DNA of 64,000 bases. It comes from Bigelowiella natans CCMP2755. Taxonomy: Eukaryota > Cercozoa > Chlorarachniophyceae. The stretch spans positions 1 through 64,000 of the forward strand of contig ADNK01000461.1 of NCBI GenBank assembly GCA_000320545.1, given 5' to 3'. Under the pieces are notes generated by a model. That model made no database searches and was not told where the DNA came from. It saw only the letters and a program-made list of their open reading frames with translations. Position numbers and translations under genes: made by a program. This document shows positions 25,417-38,318 of this stretch, in pieces. The number at the start of each line of letters is the position of its first letter. Positions within the stretch are counted from its first letter, which is position 1.

Positions 25417-26278
25417 TTTCAAATATTTTAAGTGAAGAAATACCTCAATACGAAACATTTCAAGCACTGGAATGCTGCTAAAAGCTGGGATGAAATAAAT
25501 GATCCAGTCTATTCCAAGTTTCCTAAAAAATTCAATTATTTTTATCACTTCAGTGACTATACAGTTCCCTGAGCACTACAACAGCCAAGATTGAGCAAGT
25601 AGAACTCATAAACGCTGACTAGACGCTTAACGCACAGGCACAAGCCTAGAAGTGCATAGTTGCCATGATCTCACACATACACGCCGTCGCGTAATCGCAG
25701 TTATTTATATAGATCGAGTAGATAGAGGCAGATGCAGTAGTAGCGGGTGGCAGTTCCATACTTCTTTAACATTGTACACGTATAGATAAATGATCCCAGT
25801 CTCGTGGGGATTATATGCTTGCATGCTGCATGCACCAGCGCCAGCAGTCAGCTACGGATGGCATCTTTGTATCTGTAGCTAATGCGATAATTGTCCTCAA
25901 TAATTTAGCAAAAGTTAATACATCATCATATGTCTCAAATAATCGTTGGTTTTATGGCTCGGTAGCGCGTATCATATATCTAGATATGCGTATATCGCTC
26001 TGGCGTGCACAGTCGGCGGAATATGTCATGTATGCATATGGCAGATGCATATGCACTTGATCCAATGTACGCGGCCGGTCGCAATTTTCTTGACGAACGT
26101 TCCATGTGCTACGTTGAGGAGTCGAGTAGCTAATAAGATTAAAACCTTTATTGCCATGACAATGAAGCGACTATGCCATCGCCTGAGAATCTTCAGTTAT
26201 TGGAGACGATGGAGTGCAAACTTCGAACAAGACAACATTTCCTTGTCGGTAAATTATTGATTCGAGTATGGAAAAACA
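25417..26278. other. Word-biased island in the convergent gap sulfotransferase / SNARE-like gene
   Basis: No gene. The first 200 bp is ordinary AT-rich 3' sequence. From about 25600 it shows the CTAG, CATG and TGCA bias (CCTAGAAGTGCAT, GCATGCTGCATGC, ATATCTAGATAT). Confidence 0.5.
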
Positions 26279-27170
26279 CTAAATCCATCGCCTTTGTTGT
26301 TGCTGTCGAATACGCTTTGCAGTGTCTGCAAAACTAGTTGCAGCATCCGCCATCTGAAAGGAACAAAACTTGACAAATATACATCCTCAATAATAAGCGG
26401 GTATAATCTTACATCTGCGGCCTTTTCCTCCGTCTCTTGAAGCTCTTTTCCTCTTGCAACGGCTAGATTTTTGTTCTCGCTCATCAGCTAAGTGTTTGAC
26501 GAAGTGTTAGATCGCGCATTCTAGTTGATAGTAATCTTTACCTTTTTACTTGAACCTAAAATGTTGGACTGCTGGGAATCCTTTTCTTTGTAATTATACT
26601 TCTTCTTTACCGCGCTGCGAAAAGCCTATCGTAGGAAGAATATAATCAAGAAATTTTAGATACTGATTGGAATTCATTACCGCTCTCTCTTCAGGTGTTT
26701 GTGGTTTTTTCTCCCTCAGCATCCTTTTCTCCAAACGGGTCAACTATTGCAGAAAAACTGTCAGAACGAGATACGACAATATATACAAAATTTCAATCAC
26801 CTTTGTGTTTTTAGCTGGAGGAAGAATTTTCTCGGAGCTGCTCTTCTTGTCCTCGACGACTTTCAAAAGTGGTATGATAACACAACGTTGCAAAACTTAA
26901 TTGTTGAGTAGCAATAAAGGCAAACCTGTGCTCTCCTCATCTACTTCATCAATTTCTTCTCTCGCAGCTTCCATCTTTTTGAGGTCATCGCTAACAAAAT
27001 TAAAAGATGCTCAAATAGAAATAAATATATTTACAAATTAAATTAGTAACTGTAACTACATTTCTACATTTTGATTTTCTACTTATTTCGGATAAATTTT
27101 CCCTACGTACTTGATTATTGTGAATTTCGGCATCAGTAGTATCTCGTTGAAACAGAGATCGCAAACCCTG
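26279..27170 (-). CDS. Soluble protein with C-terminal R-SNARE-like coil (tomosyn/amisyn type)
   Basis: Short exons on the minus strand lie at about 27165-27108, 27000-26920, 26860-26815, 26745-26690, 26620-26541, 26500-26415 and 26354-26279. The last two encode the R-SNARE-like layer pattern ENKNLAVARGKELQETEEKA and MADAATSFADTAKRIR, then the stop, with no membrane segment. This resembles the C-terminal v-SNARE motif of tomosyn or amisyn, which competes for t-SNAREs in membrane fusion. Upstream exons are acidic and basic coils (EAAREEIDEVDEE, LEKRMLREKK). I do not see the WD40 propellers of true tomosyn nearby. The start is unresolved; candidate coding sequence continues weakly to about 27400. 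The exact exon ends given are approximate. Confidence 0.6.
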
Positions 27171-28051
27171 TAACCCTAATAAATAAGTGAGAAAATCGCT
27201 GATTGTCGGTGAATAATGTCATTGATATTCATGAATAATCATCCTCTGGCTAGAATTGGTAAGATCTTGTTCTCTTCCTCCTCCTCCTCCTCCTCCTCAA
27301 TAATTCGTAGTTAGCACCTTGCTGCTATTCGATACTCCTTGCAAGCTGCAACTCTTTCTTGAACAACTGCTGCATACCAACCTTAAACAATAGATCGTTA
27401 CTATCTCAGTTTTGTCTGCAATCCTCCATCAATTCACCCCCCACTCGTCGAGTTCGGAAGAAAGATCAACAAATAAGTAAATATTATTGTGAGCGATGAT
27501 AGGTTTATATAGATAATGTGGTTAATAATAATATATTGTTCTCGTCGTGTGGTGATGTCGATCTACTACGTTCCGCATCTCCTGCAGTGGTGTCGTCGTA
27601 GCATCATGCTCCAAGATCGTTGGCACAATGGACAACAATGCTAACCAAGTACCATAATAATCAATCATACAAGAACCAACGTCACGCATATGCAAAAATC
27701 CCGCAACCGCCACCAACATCATCATCACTACCATATGCCAATGCGATGAGAATGATTAATATATTATCATCAATATATGTACTAATGTTCCAAAGCACTT
27801 GTTCATCTTAGTGTTTTGTTACTGAATGATCGTCTGGCATCCATTCTTTGTCGTCCTTGTTTAAGACTGAGTATTGGAGTACTATTGTTTAATAAGACGA
27901 CGACATAAACTCTGGAAGAAGAGGAGGAGAGGGGGGAGGAGGAGGAGGAGGGCATTTTCGAAATAAATGATGTATATATAAAAGGGACACTTTCGTAAAT
28001 TGAGTTTCTGAAAAACAAATTTTAGACAACAAAATCTTCCATTCTTATATA

Positions 28052-28091
<40 letters not shown>

Positions 28092-28165
28092 GCATGTGTG
28101 TTTGTGTTGAAATAGGGGAGAGGTAAAGTGAGAATACAACATCCATATATGCAGCATGCAATCAA
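27171..28165. other. Intergenic region with weak exon candidates
   Basis: Minus-strand pieces near 27370-27330 and a Glu-rich run at 27272-27298 may be 5' exons of the SNARE-like gene. A (TA)n tract lies at 28049-28090. The end of the ankyrin gene is probably somewhere in 27880-28200 but I could not place its stop codon. Confidence 0.35.
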
Positions 28166-28763
28166 ATGGTGACCCTTTTTCTCTGGAATGAGGACTGTGA
28201 GCTTGTCCCTCTCGTCTATTGCAGATTGTATTTCTGCGAACTCAGAGCTATTATAATTATTTCAAAGAAGAACAAGAACAAATACACAAATAATCCATGT
28301 ATTATGTTTCTACAGATATTTTCTTCAAATTATCAGATCTTCTTCTTCTTCTTCTTCTTCTTCTTCTTTCTTTAGTGTTACACCTTCCTGCTTGTTTACC
28401 CTGGCAATTTACCAGCTCTGGTCGAGCGCCATATTTCACTAAGACCTTACAGTACATTGAAATCATTTTTAAAAGATGATGTTGTCTTCTTTTCATTCAA
28501 TATTGTAGTTATCGACAAAAGCGAAATGTTAGAATATGCATATCAATACTAGCTAATCAACGATTAGTTTTCTTTTCTCTTCATTTCTATTTTTTATCTT
28601 ACTGGTCGTATGCTGCCGGTCGCCAAATGAAGAGGTGTATTTTTTACATTATCACAAGAGTTGATTTTCGCTCGCATTTTGAGTAAGAATTGAGCCTTTA
28701 AGGAATTCAAACAGCCCAATATATAAATATATATATATATATATCATATCATATATACTAACA

Positions 28764-28800
<37 letters not shown>

Positions 28801-29452
28801 GTACTCTCGCATCAAAACAATATGCAGCACACTACTACTAATAGGGATGGAATTAGACTAACATATCAAAATATGTATGTAAAAACTAGTAGGGATGATT
28901 CAGACGTTAAAACTAATAATTTCTTGACCGGTTGATTTTTGCATGCACAATTTGTCGTCAAGTGTATGTGGTTGTGTCGTGAAAATTGATGTAATTTAGA
29001 AGTATAGTAGTAGTAGTAGTAGTAGTAGTAGTATACATGCAAACAATAGATGATGACTTGTCACTAAATCTCGTGAAATGAATTTGAGATATGATTCAAA
29101 ATAAATCTGTATTTGTTTTTTATTATCTTCGTATTGTATGTATATCATGTGGATCTTCTATGCTTGTAGACGACGTTCTGTTTTTGTCATCCTCGTTCTT
29201 GAAGAATAAACGAATAATATCCCCATTGTTGCGTTTACGATAATATGATACAACATTGAAATATTATTATTAAATCACCGCTTCCTTTTGGTCATGAAGG
29301 GCTGCCTCATGTAGCGGAGTTCGGCCTACCAGCGAAAGGAGGACGCAGAAGGACATGAAGTAAGAGAATAATATTTCATACAAGTAGATACATAATGTGT
29401 AAAAGTGCAATTTTGCTTATCTCTATTGATATTTTTGAATCAATTGTATTTC

Positions 29453-29492
<40 letters not shown>

Positions 29493-32193
29493 ACCATTCT
29501 TCTTGTTGCAAACATCCACCAATTCTGGGTGCTTAGTCTGTAGTACCGGCAGCAGCAGCAAATTATGTAGAAGCGCATGTTATAATTTAGTATTATTATT
29601 AAATACTTGAAACAATTTAATCTGTACCAAGATGAGGGACAGTCCTTCGATAAAACCATTTCTCGCAGCAACATGCAGGATTGCTAAATTTAATAGTCAT
29701 CGGATGTAGACGCAAGAAACACGCACACAAAGAATCAGAAATACACACACGTACGCACAGAATTTTTAGCACCGATCAAAAAATTATTGACAGTTCGTAA
29801 TACATCCGATATAAATGATTGAATTATTGACAGTTCGTAACACATCCGATATAAATGATTGAAACAGATTATCACACATTAAAAGACTGACTCTCACAGC
29901 TATGATAGTCGCAAACAACAAATACAACGATGGTTAGGTGTTACATTCGCCTTCTTCATCTCGCTCAGAGAGAATCTGTTCAGGTGGCAAAATAATAAGT
30001 TGAAACTGAAAGTAAAGAATCCTTACATTGCAGGCCCATTATCATTATCAAAGTTGCTATTCTATAGTCGAAATAACAATTCTACCTCACTGTAAAACAT
30101 TGCTGCTACTGCTGCTGCAAATGAGAAAAACTAGTACAAAATGACCATCATCTAAATCACAACAGTGATGTACTTTGTTGAAGCAATCTGCACTCTTTAA
30201 GAACAAATCAAAAATAGCAGCATTCTTTCTTTCTGCCACCGCCAACCAGGCAATGGAATGAACTCCAGATATCGATCCTCCTGATAGCCTATAAGACCAT
30301 CAATATCATAACCAAGCCAACAAAATAATTCTTCCAAGATTTCGTGGTGTCTACTTCTCTCTCTCTCTCTCCCTTTCTATCTGAAGCTGGCCAATACAAA
30401 CGCTGCTGCTGCTGTTATTTTAGCCACATCAGAGGCACAATAGCAGCAGCAGTAGTCATGGTAGTTGTAGTAATACCCAATTCTGCGAGTGGGATCTGCA
30501 TTAGAATGAATGAGTGCTTGCACGCTCTCGATGTCGTCTTTACGCACTGCCACCTCCAAAGGAAGAACCTTCGACATCATATTATCATTATTGTTGTTGT
30601 TGTTGGTGGTGGTGGTTACTTCTGCTACAGATATGCAGGTGGTAGGCTAGAATCTAGGCTCATTTCTCGTGTTTCGTCTCCATTTCTTTTTCGTGTATAG
30701 ATTTGATGCTGAAAATGGTCTTCGTTTAATGACAACCCCATCTCTATTAGGCATATCCACAGCAGGCCTAGCAGCATTACACAGGAGCTGTAGTATGCCA
30801 TGAAGGCCCTTTGCAAATGGAGGAGGAGAAAGGTAGGAAGAGAGAATAAAAGATGGACGGTTAATAATCAGCAGCATGTTTTCATTAGTCCCTGGCAATC
30901 GATTCACTGCTTTATTCATCATTACATGATTAATAGCAATATGGAATGTCGTCTGTCCTTCACTGTCTTTAAAGTGAGGCTGGGCCCCTAATAAGTACAT
31001 TAGAGGTGGCGCGTTTAAGAATGGAAATGATGATTTTCATGGTAGATGTTTGTTCTTATTACCATTTTCCAAAAGAAGATCAACGATATCCACGTCAGGG
31101 TTGCTGTCGATAAATTTATTTTACGGCAATTCGATGAAGCTTGCTGTTTTTAGGAAGGGCACTCCTCACTACTGCTACTGCTGCTGCTGCTGCTACTACT
31201 GCTACTACTACTACTACCTAGACGGATGCACAGCAAGATGCAATGCACAGTTGCCATCCAGGTTCTTCAAATTCACGTTAGCTTTTCCCTCTATCAATCG
31301 CTTAACTTCCGAAGTTTTGCCGTTGTGAATACACCAATGCAAGTTGCCTTTATGTAGGTCAGTCGACGACGCGTATTTCTGCACCCCTTTCATATTTTTC
31401 TTCAGATGTGACTGAGCTGTAGCTCTAACAATAAGATTTTTAACAGGAATAAATGGAAGTGATGCACATGATCAATGTCGCTACTTACTTTACAAGGGTG
31501 ATCCACATCTCTCGGGTATCTTCGTCTGGGAATCTACATTATTTAAAAGAACACAATAGACTGATTACCACTTTTATCGTCACACTTCATGAAATGAATT
31601 ATTTTCGCAACCCCAGAACGACATAGTCCTTATCATCCTTTTTTTTAATCTTGATTGCGTTACGCATCTACAAAACAGGACAATAACTCAGAGCATCAAT
31701 AACACATGGTGAATTGTATTAGATGAATCCAAATGGCAATAATAATACCCTTATCAAACCCTTACTAACGTCTTCATCCAAGAATATTTTGTCTTTTGGA
31801 AGGAATAAAAATCAGAACGGGGTTGTTGAGAATTACATGTTAGCGTCATTGCAAGTTCTCTTCGGAAGATATATAAAATAAGTTCACCTAGAGGATAAAT
31901 TTCTTTGGGAAGAAGCATGTCTTTATTACTCTTGGATGTCTTACAGACACATATCTGAGCCACAAAGTAGATCATGCTGTTGCGGGATAAAGATTAGTCT
32001 TTACTAATTCTGGATTACCACGTCGTTGAAGAGGACAAGGGTTCGCTCCGTTTTATTTATCTTCCCTTGCTTCATGACCTTGCGAGGTAGTACAATTTGC
32101 TTTTACCATTGCTGAGAATAAATCAGATGCAACAAACTATACACCTTTGCCTCTTTAATCAGATGCCTCCCCGGAATAGCTAGTGATTCGCCA
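28166..32193 (-). CDS. PH-domain and ankyrin-repeat protein, probably RhoGEF-like
   Basis: Many exons. The first (from 32193) to about 31500 encode a PH domain: SGESLAIPGRHLIKEAK, ERTLVLFNDV, LLPKEIYPLDKIFLDEDV, then FPDEDTREMWITLV in the terminal helix. From exon 31424-31218 onward about eight ankyrin repeats follow, one or fewer per exon: GNLHWCIHNGKTSEVKRLIE, IVDLLLENGA, ARNGFIEGLSLIL, GRTPLHEAALHDQKEA, NTPLHLATGSIRP and others. Adjacent exons mostly agree in phase. A PH domain after a DH domain is the RhoGEF pattern, and possible upstream exons lie at 32300-34250, but no DH core was proven. One intron in the PH domain appears to be only 28 nt (31991-32018 or nearby). The 3' end near 28170 and the 5' end are uncertain. 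Confidence 0.65.
29782..29861. repeat. 40 bp tandem duplication
   Basis: Two adjacent 40 bp copies beginning AATTATTGACAGTTCGTAA differ at one base (TACATCC against CACATCC). They lie in an intron of the ankyrin gene. Confidence 0.9.
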
Positions 32194-34281
32194 CTGAACA
32201 CGGTAAAATGAAATAACATAGAGTCCAATTCAAGCACGAAATTGGATGTTGATTCAACAGAAGATATAGTTGTAGAAGACAATAGTAAATCAATAAATCT
32301 CCCTCCTCCTCTTTTCCTGTCGTCAACTGAGAGTACGTGTCGGTATTGACGAATCGCTGCAGGACGGTCCTATCCACCGTTATTCCCTATTTTGGATAAG
32401 ATTGATAGTAAGTATTTCACCAAAATTGTTTGGCAATGGACCTTTCCAGGTAGGGCCTCTCCCCCCCCGCCTTTCTTAGAATCCGCCATCAGCAACTCCA
32501 AGTTTAAGTATCTACTTGGGCAGACTAGGAGTGTTTTTTTTGTTGTGGTAGGAAATTGCAGTTTCTGTTGGTACTTCTGTGGTATATATTTGATCTATTA
32601 TATTGCTAGATCTTAAAAAGAGATCGAGATATCTGTACACTGCCTGCGCAGAACTAGTTTTGCAGTAGAAGTATGCATAACAAAAAAAGTATTACTAGAT
32701 CTAGGACTAGATTTTATATCTTAGCGCAACCAAGAGGAGGGAGGTTTCCTATCAAAAAAAGTGTCCTTTTCTATGTCGCAGTACGTATTTGTTCGTTGAG
32801 AAATTTAAAAAAAAAGGATGGACAAACAAGCTAGAAGCACTTGTAGCACTAGGACTCACCCGTAGGTCAAGGTCCTCCTCCTCCTCCTCCTCCTCCTCCT
32901 CCTCCTCCTCCTCCTCCTCTTGCGTAAACTACTTTCCTAGTACTCACTTACTAACTGTGGTCGTCGTCATCGTCGACCATTACGTAACCTTAAACACACA
33001 ACACACGGGATTACATTGTACAAATTTGTCACCAGTCACGAACTGTCACTCGCTGAATCGTATCCCTTGAAGTATGTCATGAATTATGGGAAAGGACGGC
33101 GGTCCTATCTACGGATACGGACACTTTATTCATTTATAAGGCTCGAGGTGGTAGCAGAAGAAGCAGCAGCAGCAGCAGCTTTTCTGGTGGTATTTTTCTC
33201 TTCACCTGGATAGAGTCCTTCATACTGAATGAAACGGCAAAAAAGAAAGAGAGCTTATCATGAGGAGGAGGAGGAGGAAACCCATGATGGGAAACAACCC
33301 CGACGGGTTCGCACAGGTTCAATTATTCTATTTCTATTCGTAAACGATGCACAGTATCAAATCTAACAAGTATGGCATTTATTTGGAACAGGATATTTCT
33401 TATGACTCGATGATGTAATTAGCAGAACATAAACCTCCAAACACTGAGACGAAGAAGATATGTAATGCTACTAAAAGCAACATTAAGGTGTATGATAATA
33501 ACCGTAATAATATCCAACGCAAGCCGTCTTAATAGCTTCATTTTGATCAGATACTCGAGCTGCTTTCCATCGTAATACCTCATATATTATCGACTTTTTG
33601 GTATATCTTTTGTCTGATATTATTAAAATGCATGAAAATAACCGGTTGGCTTCGTATAATCCTGCGAGTTATTGAAGTATTGACAAACGAAAATTCTGAT
33701 CATCCTAAGGTTTGCAAGGACGCTTTTCAAGCAAAAAATTTTGACGAACGGTTGAAAAATATCAAACAGAGTTTCTTCGAAAGAAAGTATTGCAAAATTA
33801 GCAATAAAACTCTTCTTATATTTTGGACTGTTTAGCATTCCTTGAAATATGACTACTACTACTACTAATACTACCTCAGTTATGAAGACGTGTTTTCGAA
33901 ACCAGAGAATCTTTGCTTGTACGCTGCTCAGTAAGAACAATCACCGATTTCATGGAGACGACACAAATTAATACTATGAAGGCAAATGTCGACTAAGTGC
34001 AACGATGGTGATTCTGGATGATATTCAGATACGTGCCTCCAAGAGCAATGTGCTATTATAATGTAGATTAAAAACTAATATCGAACGAACTCTTCTATCT
34101 ATTCTGTATTAGCGCTTAATTTTGCACCCCCCATCATGAGAAGAAGAAAGCAATTGATTGTTTGTACATATACAGTTCCTACGGAAACATGGACAAATTT
34201 TTGGAGAGCGCTTTTGCCCGCCAGATCCATCCAAATGGCTTTCAAAAAAGTGCTAGCGTAGTTATTACACTGTGCTATTTG

Positions 34282-34344
<63 letters not shown>

Positions 34345-34346
34345 GG
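34282..34346. repeat. (TG)n(GA)n microsatellite
   Basis: A pure TG run passes directly into a GA run. Confidence 0.9.
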
Positions 34347-34670
34347 TCTTTCTAATATTTTTATATATAATGAATGTATATTAATAAGTATATTATACTT
34401 AAATTGCGCTTGTTTGTGTTAGCTCGCGTGTATACATAATCGTCTTGTTGAACGTACTTACGCATATATGCATTATATATACGTAATATATTGTTTTGTA
34501 CTATTCTTCTGAAAAGAGGCAAACGTCGCAAAACTACAATACATTGCATCGGGGGTGGGCCAGGAAGGTACCTAGGACGACTAATAATAAAAGCTTGTTT
34601 GTTGTTGTTGTTGTTTCCAAACACTAGCATCATCTCCTTGGTTGGTTAGTTGGTTGGTGTTGGCATTCAC

Positions 34671-34710
34671 GGTCTACTACTACTACTACTACTACTACAA
34701 TTACTACCAT

Positions 34711-34746
<36 letters not shown>

Positions 34747-34806
34747 GCGAGGCCATTGGAATTTCACGTTTCTTGTCTGATGAGCTGCTGCTGCTGCTCT
34801 TGGATC

Positions 34807-34837
<31 letters not shown>

Positions 34838-34842
34838 CAGTT
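34671..34842. repeat. (TAC)n and (TAG)n trinucleotide blocks in inverted order
   Basis: TAC repeats at 34671-34745 are followed by TAG repeats at 34805-34842. CTA and TAG are reverse complements, so the two blocks form imperfect inverted arms. In some frames they would encode poly-Ser, poly-Leu or poly-Tyr. Confidence 0.8.
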
Positions 34843-35376
34843 GTTGTAGTAGCAATCGAGGAGGAAGAGGAAGCTCCTCGCAAGGATCATTACCAGGGTC
34901 ATCTATACTTCCACCTCCGCCACGTGTGCACATACACACGTACGACAGAAGCGACTTCTCCTGGTTGTTGTATGTAATAATCACGTTTCTACTTATTATT
35001 TTCAATGTACGTAGATATTATTATTATCCTAGATGCTCTTGTGCTGCCTTCATTTTCCAAATTTTCTGGAATTTAGTGTGATTACTTGCAAATCATACTG
35101 CAAGGAACTGCCGCGAGAAATTCAAATATTTTATTTTCCGCTGCCAACTCTTCGATTTTATCCTACCTTCATTATCGTTGTTTCCTCCTTGTAGGCTGTT
35201 CTCTAAGGCAGATGGGTACAAGAAGCTCGTGAGATCATGGTCGTTATCGCAATAATAATAATAATGATAATAATAATAATGGTAATAATACGATTAAACG
35301 ACAAGGATGAGACGACGACGACGAAGATTATCGATAATCCGGAATAGAATGAACAGTGGAACTTTGACACAGCAGT

Positions 35377-35409
<33 letters not shown>

Positions 35410-36012
35410 TTATTTTGATACATACCTTTTATCATTAATATTTTTATTACCGTTACTACTACTGTCATCATTGCATGATGATTAAGACTGTTTTGGTAGA
35501 CAACACGATGGTGCCATGCATCAAAATAATTTGATGACGATGATGGTGATGATGATGATGATAGTGACAACGAGGATAGATCAATAGATAACGACGACAT
35601 ACTACTACGATGCTGCTGCTGCTGCTGCTTAAGCGTCGTCGTCTTTGTTGTTGTTGTTGTTGTCGCGTGTTCGTATTTGATTGATACTACTCTCTGTTGT
35701 AAAAGGTTCTGCGATAAGACCACTTTCCCTACTACTACTATATCAACAAAGAAGAAGAAGAAGACAATGACGACAACGGCGCCAATCTTACACTTTGAGC
35801 AGCTAGATGTTCTTCATCCTACAGAGAAGGTAGAATAGTCTTGTTATTTCTTGTATTGTTTTGATACTTTATTATTAGGATCCATTCCTTCAGTTTCTTT
35901 GCAATTATTATCACAAATTGTTGAGAACCAAAATAAATCAATCCCCCCCCTCATCAATCATATCATTATTTACTTAAATACACATATGCGGATGGGAAAG
36001 ACATTCCAAATG

Positions 36013-36016
<4 letters not shown>

Positions 36017-36052
<36 letters not shown>
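36017..36052. repeat. (AT)n microsatellite
   Basis: A pure AT tract with no gene assigned around it. Confidence 0.9.
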
Positions 36053-36054
<2 letters not shown>

Positions 36055-36486
36055 GTTTTTAAATTATGGAAACGCGCACATCTGGTAAAATTTCGAATAT
36101 ATCTTCTTCATAGTATTATCTCCGTCATCAGAATTTTGTGGTAGTAAATTGAAGCCGTGACAAAAAAATTCAGATGGGACCCTTAATCCTTGAAGAGAAG
36201 CAATAATCACTATTTTGCATCTTCGTTGCTATTCATCTAAATCCTGTTTGCAGATCACGTTCTGCTTTGTGGTGGCGGAGTTGTTCAAAGCAGATGGAGA
36301 TAATACTCTTTTGCTTTTTCGACGATTGAGAGACCAGATGTCCAAGCGGGGGGCCATGATTCTGGTATAGTCATAGATGTATAGGAAGATATATTCGCAG
36401 CGAACACATTTGTGTAGGTAGCACACAACGTTTCATTTCTTGTGTCCCTTCTTTCCTCCCTCTTGAACAGTCCTTCTCCTCCCCCT

Positions 36487-36534
<48 letters not shown>

Positions 36535-36600
36535 ATATCTCTTATTATGTAGGTAATTGAGTCGGCAGGAACTTTTTCTTTTGTCAAACCCAAGAAGGTC

Positions 36601-36949
36601 TTATTTCAATCTGATTTTAAATGATTCGTGGATTTTCTGCTGTGCTGTAGGCGGCGTATTCCCCTTTTTTATGTGCTCGTTTATTCATTGCCAAGGTTGG
36701 TGGACAAAAGCAATGGATTTATTGCATACTAGATCGTTTGCTATTGGAGAGGAATAGTGAAGGTAATTTTCCGCGAAATATTATAATTTAGTACAATAAA
36801 ACAGTCCTTTTGCCGATGATCTTTCAGGTGTAAGTACTTGGGAGTGTGTTGCTAAATCAGATTCAGAATGGTACTGTCATATTTACGCATAAGAAAGGAA
36901 CTATTTGAGTTAAATAAAATAACCGCAGGTTTCGTTTGGAAAAGGGATT
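36601..36949. other. Unassigned AT-rich stretch
   Basis: I see no supported gene or repeat here. Confidence 0.4.
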
Positions 36950-38318
36950 GGATTATCCTTTGAAATTAAACAATATGAGATATTTCTACAGGTTGTATCG
37001 TAGGAAACAGTGAACTAGTTTTGGTTGAATTCAGCTCGTGTGCTGAAGACTGCATGGTCACTGTCTTACGGATGATTGGTCTCAACAAATGCATGCTCGT
37101 TGCGTCAAAAATCCTTTTGTTTGGGTGTTGACCTTGTGCAACTATCGCCATTTCTTCAAATTGAAACTCACATCTTGAATGCCATGCACACACTTGCATG
37201 GCGAGCCTTGTCATTTGCAGCATTCTGGCATTCAGACATCACATTGCTAGATGTCGGGTGGGGCTGAGATTGGCCGCAATCGCAAGGGCCAGTTGCGCTC
37301 TTCAAAATGAACCAATCACATTTTTTTCTGACTGCGTTGGGGTCGCATCATTTTTCGATGAAAATGCAGACGACCATGCTCATTTCCCCTCCACCCACGC
37401 CAGCACGTTCGCTCATTGCAGCGCTGGAGTTTGTGTGCGCGCGTGTGCACGCGCTGCTGAGTGAAATCGATGCAGAATCATGCAAGTGATGCGTGAGAGC
37501 ATCGCAAAAATGCAAGCGTCATCCACAAACCATCAATGCACATGCGTGCTGAGCACAAGCACGCTCACAGGTGGCGACGGGCGATGATGTGCACGCAGTG
37601 CCATGCACAATGCTAGAATGTGACAATTGCGCGCGCACTTTTTGGTCTAGCGCAGCGAATTTTTGTCCAATTTCGGATTTTTTTGCAGATTCAGAACTGT
37701 CATGATCAGCGCTTTGAGGAGGTCTAGAGGTGTCAACCATTTCAATCAACAGCCAGTGCACTTGTTTGAAAAGTGCTCAAGTTTCAAAAAACCCATCAAA
37801 ATTGCCATACTGGCGTAATTGTGCACCAAAAACAGCTGTTTCTGGGCGTTTTCATGCATGGTCATTGTGAAATTTGAGCACTTTGTGCGCGCGCGGTGCA
37901 TTTTTGCAGTTGAATGCGTGTGCGTCCGCCTCGGCACGCAGAGGAATGTGGGGAAAAGAACAGTGCAAAAACTCCATTGCAAAAACCCACGAAACCTGCC
38001 ATGTGCGGGGTTTGACCAAGTTGTACGTGTGATGACGATGCGATGTGTTGGCATCACAAGTCTAGAAGTGCATGATAGTCGACAACAACATCGGCAGTTT
38101 CGATCATGCCCTCGTGCGCACAACGCTAGAACGGCATACGATGTGTGAGGAAGATGTGCGTGCTGCGCTAGAACTGCATACGATGTGTGAGGAAGATGTG
38201 CATGACGCACATCACGCAATGCTAGAATGTCATGTGTGTCTCATCATCAACACGACGGTAATACGTTCTTCCAGATGATAGCATGTAATTTTCTCCAGCA
38301 ATCCAGTTCTAGACTTGC
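36950..38318. other. Word-biased island with two exact CAATGCTAGAATG 13-mers
   Basis: No gene. The sequence is rich in TGCA, CATG and GCGC and lies against the 3' end of the gene at 38319. Exact 13-mers occur at 37608-37620 and 38217-38229, with a near copy (CATTCTGGCATTC) at 37221. Confidence 0.55.
38120..38212. repeat. About 45 bp tandem repeat, two copies
   Basis: The block GCTAGAAC followed by GCATACGATGTGTGAGGAAG occurs twice in succession, with a third degraded start at 38221. It lies inside the island. Confidence 0.8.

Larger units (their letters stand above)
32194..36600 (-). other. Candidate upstream exons of the PH-ankyrin gene plus low-complexity DNA
   Basis: Minus-strand exon-like segments with good splice sites include a poly-Glu exon at about 32920-32862 with a CGG/GTGAGT boundary. 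Others are STFLKAIWMDLAGK-type coding at about 34250-34180, LFDIFQPFVKIF-type coding at about 33790-33660, and an exon ending in GGNNDNE near 35250-35185. Ser-, Leu- and Gln-rich frames at 34667-34930 and 35500-35720 may be coding or simple-repeat artefact. Helical segments could belong to a DH domain but I could not join them. Long TAC, TAG, CAT and CT microsatellites fill the rest (32871-32919, 34671-34745, 34805-34842, 35379-35407, 36492-36531). Confidence 0.4.

Noticed and set aside
34671-34842. CRISPR-like regular spacing
   Set aside because: It is a trinucleotide microsatellite with no distinct spacers, and the window is nuclear eukaryotic.
34642-35081. Overlapping poly-Leu, poly-Tyr and poly-Ser frames on both strands
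   Set aside because: They are produced by TAC/TAG repeats being open in several frames; only a possible minus-strand Ser-rich exon was kept as a candidate.
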